Positions 58,067-64,000 of a stretch of DNA of 64,000 nucleotides are shown in pieces. A program made the translations under genes and the position numbers. The DNA comes from Candidatus Gugararchaeum adminiculabundum (GTDB lineage: Archaea > Micrarchaeota > Micrarchaeia > Burarchaeales > Gugararchaeaceae): assembly GCA_902384795.1 (NCBI GenBank), contig CABMDC010000010.1, positions 1 through 64,000 on the forward strand, read 5' to 3'. The notes beneath the pieces are model-generated. The model did not search any database. It saw only the letters and a program-made list of their open reading frames with translations, and was not told where the DNA came from. Positions within the stretch are counted from its first letter, which is position 1. Each line of letters begins with the position of its first letter.

Positions 58067-59476
58067 TTAATGTCCGTAAGCGGTTTCCCCCAATTGCGCC
58101 AAATCAAGCCCCTTTTCCTGCGACTCCCTGTCCTCGCGCACATTCATGAAAAGCCCGAGGCCTTTCAGGATGACTGCGGTTATGATGAACGCGTACAGGG
58201 CGACTGCGAAAACTGCAAAAATCTGGTTTAGGACCAAATGCGCGTTTCCGTAAATGAGGCCGTTCGCGCCAGCCGGGTTCACTGCCGTGCTCGCGAAAAC
58301 TCCGGTGAGAATCGCGCCCGTGATCCCGCCTACCCCGTGCGCCGCGAAAACGTCAAGAGTGTCATCGATGTGCGAGCCGATTCTCCAGGAGACCACTGCG
58401 AACGAGAGAAGCCCGGCGATGATGCCGATGGCGATTGCAGACAGGTTGTCAATAAATCCCGAAGCTGGCGTGATTGCGACCAAGCCGACAACTGCGCCAA
58501 CGCACATACCAACTAAACTTGGCCGTTTGTTGAAGAACCAGGTGGCGCACATCCAGGTGAGCGCGCCTGCCGCAGCTGCGGTGTTTGTCACCACGAACGC
58601 GTTGGCCGCAAGGCCGCTGGCCGAGAGCGCACTGCCCGCATTGAACCCGAACCAGCCAAACCAGAGAAGCGCTGTGCCTAGAACTATGTAGGGGATGCTC
58701 GAGGGTTTTTCTTCGCTGTGATTGTTCCCATTTCCATTGGCGCTTCCGCTGCTGTTGCCGTTGCTGTTTCCATTTTTGCTTCCATTGTTTCCGTTCCCGT
58801 TTCCATTTCGGAAATTCACGCGCGGCCCGATTATGAGCGCGCACGCGAGAGCTGAGATGCCAGCGGTCACATGCACCACTAATCCTCCTGCGAAATCAAG
58901 CACGCCCATGGATTTTATCCAGCCTCCCGCGCCCCAGACCCAGTGGGCAACAGGGTAGTAAATCAAAAGGCTCCAGAGGATTACGAATAAAATGAAAGCA
59001 GGGAAGCGGAACCTGCCAACGAATGCACCTATCATTAGTGCAGGAGTGATGATGGCGAATTTTGCCTGGAAAATCATGAACACCAGGTGGGGAATCCCAG
59101 GGGCATAGAGATTGAATGGCTGGAGCCCGACTCCCCTGAGCCCGGCCCAGTCCAGCCCGCCGATTATGCCTTTGATGTCCGGGCCGAATGCCAATGAGTA
59201 GCCGATGAGCACCCAGAGAAGGCTGGCTATGCACAAAATCACGAGGCTGTGCATGAGAAGCGAGAGCAGGTTCTTTTTGCCGACCATGCCTGCGTAAAAG
59301 AAGCCGAGCGCAGGCGTCATGAGCATTACCAAAGCCGAGGCAGCGAGCATCCAGGCGGTGTCGCCGGAATTTATTGCCGATGTGGAAGTGGGCTGGGCGA
59401 ACGCTAAAACTGAGAAAACCGCCAGCACGGTTAGAAGCAAAGCTATGTGGGAAAATCTAGGCAGCAAATCAAACAC
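58067..59476 (-). CDS. amt: Ammonium transporter (Amt/MEP/Rh family)
   Basis: 469 residues, GTG start 29 nt after a minus-strand TATA box (59501-59510). A signal-like first helix is followed by about eleven transmembrane helices; GDTAWMLAASALVMLMTPALGFFYAG, VVHVTAGISALACAL and FAAHGVGGITGAILTGVF are Amt signatures. Between two helices there is a low-complexity loop of about 33 Asn/Gly/Ser residues, unusual for the family. No GlnB/GlnK gene adjoins it. Confidence 0.93.
   Translation of the reverse strand: MFDLLPRFSHIALLLTVLAVFSVLAFAQPTSTSAINSGDTAWMLAASALVMLMTPALGFFYAGMVGKKNLLSLLMHSLVILCIASLLWVLIGYSLAFGPDIKGIIGGLDWAGLRGVGLQPFNLYAPGIPHLVFMIFQAKFAIITPALMIGAFVGRFRFPAFILFVILWSLLIYYPVAHWVWGAGGWIKSMGVLDFAGGLVVHVTAGISALACALIIGPRVNFRNGNGNGNNGSKNGNSNGNSSGSANGNGNNHSEEKPSSIPYIVLGTALLWFGWFGFNAGSALSASGLAANAFVVTNTAAAAGALTWMCATWFFNKRPSLVGMCVGAVVGLVAITPASGFIDNLSAIAIGIIAGLLSFAVVSWRIGSHIDDTLDVFAAHGVGGITGAILTGVFASTAVNPAGANGLIYGNAHLVLNQIFAVFAVALYAFIITAVILKGLGLFMNVREDRESQEKGLDLAQLGETAYGH
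58721..58811 (-). repeat. Low-complexity Asn/Gly/Ser-coding tract in amt
   Basis: An imperfect repeat of hexamer-like units coding Asn, Gly and Ser (plus strand shows repeated TTCCATTTCC, TTGCCG and similar words) forms an inserted loop of about 33 residues. It stays in frame, so it has probably expanded by slippage in a permissive loop. Confidence 0.75.
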
Positions 59477-59500
59477 CCCGTATCTCTTGTGAAAAGTTAG

Positions 59501-59510
59501 GTATAAAAAT
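59501..59510 (-). promoter_or_regulatory. TATA box of amt
   Basis: ATTTTTATAC on the minus strand, centred 29 nt before the GTG at 59476. The rest of the gap 59511-59709 holds no gene; a second TATA-like tract (CTTTAAATAAA, 59656-59666) faces the aminopeptidase gene. Confidence 0.5.
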
Positions 59511-59709
59511 GTTGCTCAAACTTGCTGAAAAATGAAACAATGTTTAATTTTAATGGGTTTAAAATGGATGAAATGCTATTTTTTGCATGGAAAATTGATT
59601 AATGTGCGATAAATTGCCAACGAGGAGAGTTTGAAATGGGAAGCAGACTAAACTTCTTTAAATAAACCATGGAATAATAGTCTGAAGAAAATGATTATAG
59701 GTGATTGTG

Positions 59710-61248
59710 ATGACTGAAACAAAAGTTCATTTTAGGAAAGAGGAACCTGAGAAGTCGGAAGCTGAAACACTCGCGTTCTTTGTTTTCGAGGGGGAAGTGC
59801 CTGGCGCTGCCCGGGGGATTGATGCAAAACTAGGGGGGGAAGTGAAGAAACACGCTGACAGTGACAAGTTCAAGGGAAAGGGGCTGGAAGTCTTTGTCCA
59901 CCACACGCTGGGGAAATCATCCGCCAAAAGGGTCATGCTCATCGGGCTGGGAAAAAAGGAGGAATTTTTCTTTGACCAGCTGAGAAGGGCCGCCGCCATC
60001 GGGGCGATTTATGCGCGGGATAGCACATTTAAGTCCGCGGTGTTTGTGCTGCCGAATCCAAGTGAGCTGAAAAGCGATGCGAGGAGCGTGGCACGGGGAA
60101 TTGTTGAAGGCGCGCTGCTCGGGGTTTACAGGTATGCCGAATTCAAAACAGAGCAAAAGGAAATCGATGAGCTGAAAGAAAAGGAGCTCAAGGAGATTAC
60201 GATTATTGCAAGCAATGGGATTAATGAAAAAGAGGCCGAGGAAGGGAAGAGAATCGGGGAGATTTTGGGAAGGTCTGCCAATTATACCAGGGATTTGGCA
60301 AACGCGCCAAGCAACATTCTTACCCCCAGGGGATTGGCTGAAAAGGCGGCCGAGCTTGCGAAAATGCACGGGCTGAAGAATTCCTCGATTGTTGGAAAAG
60401 AGGCGTGCAAAAAAGCAGGGTTCGGGGCGCTCATGGCAGTGAATTCAGGAAGCGACCAGGACCCGGCGATGATTGTGCTGGAATATTCCTGCGGGAAGAA
60501 AGATGCGCCAACCATTGCGGTTGTTGGAAAGGGAATCAACTTTGACTCGGGCGGGATTTCCATAAAGCCGAGCAAGGGAATGGAGCTCATGAAGCATGAT
60601 AAAAGCGGGGCAAGCGCTGTGCTGGGGATAATGGATGCTGCGTCACACCTGAAACTGGATGTGAATCTGATTGGGATTGCCGCATGCACTGAAAATATGC
60701 CCAGTGGCAGTGCCTACAAGCCAGGGGACGTGGTGAAAACTTACAGCGGGAAGACAATTGAAATATTAAATACGGATGCCGAGGGAAGGGTGATTCTGAG
60801 CGATGCGCTCGCGCTGGCCGCAAGCAAAAAGCCGGATGCTATTATTGACATGGCAACGCTGACCGGCGCTGTGGTCATTGCGCTCGGAAGCATTGTTTCC
60901 GGGGAAATGGGAAACAACAAGGATCTGCTGAAGCAGATTTTTGAGGCGGGGGAAAAGAGCGGTGAAAGGACCTGGGAACTGCCCATGTATGCTGATTACA
61001 ACGAGCATGTGAAGAGCACGATTGCTGACGTGAAAAATGTCGGGATTGGGGAAGCGGGCCCGATTTCCGGGGCGAAATTATTGGAAAAATTCATTGAAAA
61101 AGTTCCCTGGGTGCATCTGGATATTGCGGGAACTGCGTACTATGAAAAGGAGAAGCCTGGGTTCTGCCTAGGTGCTACGGGCTATGGGGTGAGAATTGTA
61201 ATTCAAACTCTTATGGACTGGAAAGAGCTGAAGAAAGAGAAAAAATAA
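59710..61248 (+). CDS. pepA: Leucyl aminopeptidase, family M17
   Basis: About 512 residues from the ATG at 59710, preceded by GGTGATTGTG as ribosome-binding site. The C-terminal catalytic domain has GKGINFDSGGISIKPSKGM, HDKSGASAVLG and the signature NTDAEGRVILSDAL, together giving the two-metal site. It removes N-terminal residues from peptides; typically hexameric and cytoplasmic. The N-terminal third is a typical M17 macro-like domain. Confidence 0.93.
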   Translation: MTETKVHFRKEEPEKSEAETLAFFVFEGEVPGAARGIDAKLGGEVKKHADSDKFKGKGLEVFVHHTLGKSSAKRVMLIGLGKKEEFFFDQLRRAAAIGAIYARDSTFKSAVFVLPNPSELKSDARSVARGIVEGALLGVYRYAEFKTEQKEIDELKEKELKEITIIASNGINEKEAEEGKRIGEILGRSANYTRDLANAPSNILTPRGLAEKAAELAKMHGLKNSSIVGKEACKKAGFGALMAVNSGSDQDPAMIVLEYSCGKKDAPTIAVVGKGINFDSGGISIKPSKGMELMKHDKSGASAVLGIMDAASHLKLDVNLIGIAACTENMPSGSAYKPGDVVKTYSGKTIEILNTDAEGRVILSDALALAASKKPDAIIDMATLTGAVVIALGSIVSGEMGNNKDLLKQIFEAGEKSGERTWELPMYADYNEHVKSTIADVKNVGIGEAGPISGAKLLEKFIEKVPWVHLDIAGTAYYEKEKPGFCLGATGYGVRIVIQTLMDWKELKKEKK

Positions 61249-61359
61249 GGAAGAGATGAGTAGAGGGCAATAAACGAAAAATGCGGGGGACAACGACACG
61301 TGCCGAATCAATGTATGTTTTTAATGATTCGTTGCCAAAAAGTTTGAGAAGGTAGGACA

Positions 61360-63126
61360 ATGGTTAACGAGATCAGCTGGAAGATTGGCGGGGAAGCGGG
61401 CTATGGAATAGATACCAGCGGCCAGGCTTTTGCCAGATGCTGCTCGCGCGGCGGGCTGAATGTAAGAACCGTTAGTGAATACCCGAGCCTAATCCGGGGA
61501 GGGCACAATACTTTCCATGTGACTGCGAGCGAAGGGGATTTGCAGTCGCCAAAGAAAGAATTGGACATGCTGGTGTGCCTGAACAAGGAGACAGTGGACA
61601 GGCACTATAAGCAGGTGAAGAAAGGCGGGATTATTGTTTATGATGCGGATGAAGTGAAAATTGAAACCGCAAAGTATAGGAGCGATGTGGAATGGTTCTC
61701 CGTGCCGCTGCTGGCAATTACCGTTGAGCTGAAAATTGACAAGGTGATGAGGAACACGGTCGCGGTGGGCGCGTCCATTGGGCTGCTTGATTATGATATT
61801 GAAATTCTCAGGGACATGATGGGAAAGAAATTCGCCAAAAAAGGCGAGAGCGTCATTAGCGCGAATTTGGGCGCCATTGACAAGGGATACGAATATGTGA
61901 AGAAGAATTACAAGGGGAATTTCAAGGCGAAGCTGAAAAAATGCACCGGGCCCTGCGCAAGGCCGCTGCTGAACGGAAATGACGCACTCAGCATCGGAGC
62001 GATAAAGGCAGGATGCAAATTCATCTCGGCTTATCCGATGACGCCGGCCACGAGCGTTATGATCAATCTGGCTTCTGTGGAAAAGGAATATTCGATTGTT
62101 GTAAAGCAGACAGAGGACGAAATTGCCGCAGTTAACATGACGATTGGAGCCTCCATTGCAGGGGCTCGCGCAATGACCGCAACCAGCGGGGGCGGATTTT
62201 CGCTTATGGTTGAAGGGCTTAGTTTGGCAGGGGCCACTGAAACTCCCATTGTGATTGTGCTGGCGCAAAGGCCAGGGCCGAGCACGGGATTGCCGACCTG
62301 GACCGAGCAGAGCGATTTGAAATTCGCATTGCATGGAGGCCAGGGGGAATTCGCCCGCATACTTATTGCGCCAGGGGACCATGAGGAATGTTTTTGGGCG
62401 GGCGTTGAATCTTTCAATTTGACTGAGAAATGGCAGTGCCCGGTAATTATATTGACTGACAAGCATCTGGCGGATGGATTCTCCACGGTGAACATTGACG
62501 AGAGCAAGGCGAAAATCGACCGCGGGCTGCTGATGACCGATGCCCAGGCGGCAAAGGAAACCGATTACAAGAGGTACGAGTTCACTGCCAATGGGGTTAG
62601 CAAAAGAGCGGTGCCTGGAATGGTGAACTTCATGCACGTGGCAGTGGGCGACGAGCACGAGGAGCATGGAAGAATCAATGAGGACGAGGGGAACAGGACG
62701 GACATGAGTGACAAGAGGAACAAGAAACTGAATTTCATACTCAAGGAATTGCCTGAGCCGAAATTGTACGGGCCGGAAAATGCGGAGATAACTTTGATTT
62801 CCTGGGGCTCGTGCAAAGGGCCGGTTCTGGAGGCCATGAAAGAGCTTGAGGCCCAGGGAATAAAGGCGAACTTTTTGCATTACATTTATGTGTGGCCGCT
62901 GAAGACTGAAAAACTAGTAAAACTCATGGACAAGGCTAAGAAAACTGTTGTGATTGAGAATAACAAGACTGCGCAATTGGGGGCGCTGATCAGCGAAGTG
63001 ATTGCCAAGCAGGTGAAATATAAGGTGCTGAAATACAATGGAAGGCAGTTTTACCCGAGTGAAATAACCGAGAAAGTGAAGGAGATTGCGAAGAACGGGA
63101 AGGAAACGGAATTGGTAGTTAGGTAA
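61360..63126 (+). CDS. korA: 2-oxoacid:ferredoxin oxidoreductase, fused gamma-alpha subunit
   Basis: 588 residues. Residues 1-190 are the gamma domain (WKIGGEAGYGIDTSGQAFA, SLIRGGHNTFHVT); residues 200-580 the alpha domain (AYPMTPATSVM, the YPITPxS-like motif, and TSGGGFSLMVEGLSLAG). With the beta subunit downstream it oxidises 2-oxoacids such as 2-oxoglutarate or pyruvate with CoA, reducing ferredoxin. The sequence does not fix the substrate; kor is assigned because of the fused gamma-alpha form. Confidence 0.85.
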   Translation: MVNEISWKIGGEAGYGIDTSGQAFARCCSRGGLNVRTVSEYPSLIRGGHNTFHVTASEGDLQSPKKELDMLVCLNKETVDRHYKQVKKGGIIVYDADEVKIETAKYRSDVEWFSVPLLAITVELKIDKVMRNTVAVGASIGLLDYDIEILRDMMGKKFAKKGESVISANLGAIDKGYEYVKKNYKGNFKAKLKKCTGPCARPLLNGNDALSIGAIKAGCKFISAYPMTPATSVMINLASVEKEYSIVVKQTEDEIAAVNMTIGASIAGARAMTATSGGGFSLMVEGLSLAGATETPIVIVLAQRPGPSTGLPTWTEQSDLKFALHGGQGEFARILIAPGDHEECFWAGVESFNLTEKWQCPVIILTDKHLADGFSTVNIDESKAKIDRGLLMTDAQAAKETDYKRYEFTANGVSKRAVPGMVNFMHVAVGDEHEEHGRINEDEGNRTDMSDKRNKKLNFILKELPEPKLYGPENAEITLISWGSCKGPVLEAMKELEAQGIKANFLHYIYVWPLKTEKLVKLMDKAKKTVVIENNKTAQLGALISEVIAKQVKYKVLKYNGRQFYPSEITEKVKEIAKNGKETELVVR

Positions 63127-63198
63127 GGAATGGGAATGAGGAGAAAACGCGAATAGAAAAAGGATGAATGAAAAACACAGATGAAAATGAATGGTGAA

Positions 63199-64000
63199 AT
63201 GATGGCAATAAAAATCACTGACTTGAACACTCCTGAAACCATTACCTGGTGCCCGGGATGCGGGGACATGGCTATCCTAATGGGAGTGAAAGGCGCGATT
63301 GCCGAATTGGGGGTCGAGCAAAAAGATATTGTGATTGTTTCGGGAATCGGATGCTCTTCCTACGTTCCGCAGTATGTGAAAACCTATGGGGTCCACTCAT
63401 TGCACGGAAGGTCGCTTCCTGTTGCAAGCGGAATCAAATTGGCCAATAATAAATTGACAGTTATTGCAGAGGGCGGGGATGGGGATGGCTATGGGATCGG
63501 CATGGGCCATTTCATCCACATAATGAGAAGGAACATTGACCTTACTTATATTGTCCACAATAATGCGATCTATGGACTGACCAAGGGGCAGACTTCGCCC
63601 ACCAGCAAAAAGGGAATGGTGACGAAATCAACTCCTGCCGGGAGCCTTGAGGAGCCGGTGAATCCCGAAGCTCTTGCAATTTTAGGAGGCGCGACTTTTG
63701 TTGCGAGAGTTTACGCTGGAGATGTAGTGCACATGAAGAAAATCATGGTTGAGGCGGTGAAGCACAAGGGATTTGCGCTCGTGGATGTGCTCCAGCCGTG
63801 CGTTACTTACAACTCGTTTAATACTTACCAGTTCTGGCAGCAGAGGGTTTACAAGCTGGAAGACGAGAAGGGCTATGACGTGAAAAACAAGTGGAAGGCG
63901 CTGGAAAGGGCGAGCGAGCAGGGGATGCATGCTGACAGGATTCCCATTGGGATTTTCTATAAGGAAGAGAGACCTACTTATGAGGATGGGGTGCCGGAGA
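63199..64000 (+). CDS. korB: 2-oxoacid:ferredoxin oxidoreductase beta subunit (3' end outside the window)
   Basis: Partial, at least 267 residues; the reading frame is open to the window edge. TPP-binding features are clear: TWCPGCGDMAIL, CSSYVPQYVKTYGVHSLHGRSLPVASG and GDGDGYGIGMGHF followed by YIVHNNAIYGLTKGQTSPTS. It binds TPP and, with the gamma-alpha subunit 72 nt upstream, forms the oxidoreductase. ATG 63199 or 63202 with GGTGA just upstream is the start. Confidence 0.9.
   Translation, partial: MMAIKITDLNTPETITWCPGCGDMAILMGVKGAIAELGVEQKDIVIVSGIGCSSYVPQYVKTYGVHSLHGRSLPVASGIKLANNKLTVIAEGGDGDGYGIGMGHFIHIMRRNIDLTYIVHNNAIYGLTKGQTSPTSKKGMVTKSTPAGSLEEPVNPEALAILGGATFVARVYAGDVVHMKKIMVEAVKHKGFALVDVLQPCVTYNSFNTYQFWQQRVYKLEDEKGYDVKNKWKALERASEQGMHADRIPIGIFYKEERPTYEDGVPE

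Noticed and set aside
61489-62880. 463-codon antisense open frame within korA
   Set aside because: Shadow of korA; composition is His/Arg/Gln-rich and no domain is visible.
1-64000. TAA reassigned to a sense codon throughout the genome
   Set aside because: Many genes end in TAA right before the next gene's signals (for example 2073, 7133, 8629, 36287), so TAA is a normal stop; the two internal cases need another explanation.

Overview
The window looks like a chromosome segment of an archaeon, probably a DPANN-type lineage with a fairly rich metabolism (Diapherotrites/Micrarchaeota-like). The lineage is inference; the archaeal assignment is firm. It rests on archaeal-only or archaeal-type genes (tandem purP, pyrI with pyrB, an archaeal dihydropteroate-synthase-like protein, an archaeal flavoprotein, a four-domain-type 2-oxoacid:ferredoxin oxidoreductase), on a tRNA-Glu with a 40-nt intron between positions 37 and 38, and on TATA boxes about 25-29 nt before many start codons, which implies leaderless mRNAs. 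Genes inside operons instead carry a Shine-Dalgarno of the type AGGTGAT.

Layout. 1-3.6 kb: secreted and membrane proteins, including a cysteine-rich M64-like metalloprotease, and a small two-repeat basic protein. 3.8-10.8 kb: plus-strand purine operon purS-purQ-purL-purF-purD followed by a V4R-domain regulator-like gene. 11.2-13.7 kb: a strongly folded 127-nt element followed by three pterin/flavin genes. 13.7-21.3 kb: a 1512-residue secreted/membrane protein of unknown family and a 976-residue lipoprotein with a possible TIM-barrel region and an M23 peptidase domain. 21.3-28 kb: one-carbon genes glyA, folD, folC, 5-formyl-THF cyclo-ligase and purN, interrupted by unknown genes and by a toxin-antitoxin pair lodged in the 3' end of purN between 41-bp direct repeats. 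29.5-37.3 kb: aldolase/FBPase divergent pair, a membrane class III nucleotidyl cyclase, endonuclease III, and two MetE-like genes. 37.3-46.9 kb: minus-strand ADP-ribosylglycohydrolase and a run of surface proteins and lipoproteins with a membrane-anchored HTH protein. 46.9-52.4 kb: two purP paralogues, a PfkB kinase, a short RqcH/NFACT protein, tRNA-Glu, and a membrane acyltransferase-like protein. 52.4-64 kb: tmk, pyrB-pyrI, prs, a second toxin-antitoxin pair, pyrG broken by one in-frame TAA, an ammonium transporter, leucyl aminopeptidase and korA-korB (korB runs off the end).

How it fits together. prs supplies PRPP to purF; purF/D/N/L/Q/S and purP build the purine ring; glyA, folD, folC, the cyclo-ligase and the pterin genes supply and recycle the one-carbon carrier needed by purN and by the MetE-like proteins; pyrB/pyrI, pyrG and tmk serve pyrimidines. 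No purH is seen, in keeping with purP doing the last formylation with formate.

The most striking points are the single TAA that splits pyrG in frame, the cloverleaf-like element at 11261-11387, the purN/toxin-antitoxin duplication, the class III cyclase in an archaeon, and the giant protein plus M23 lipoprotein pair. No CRISPR array, rRNA or insertion sequence was seen.
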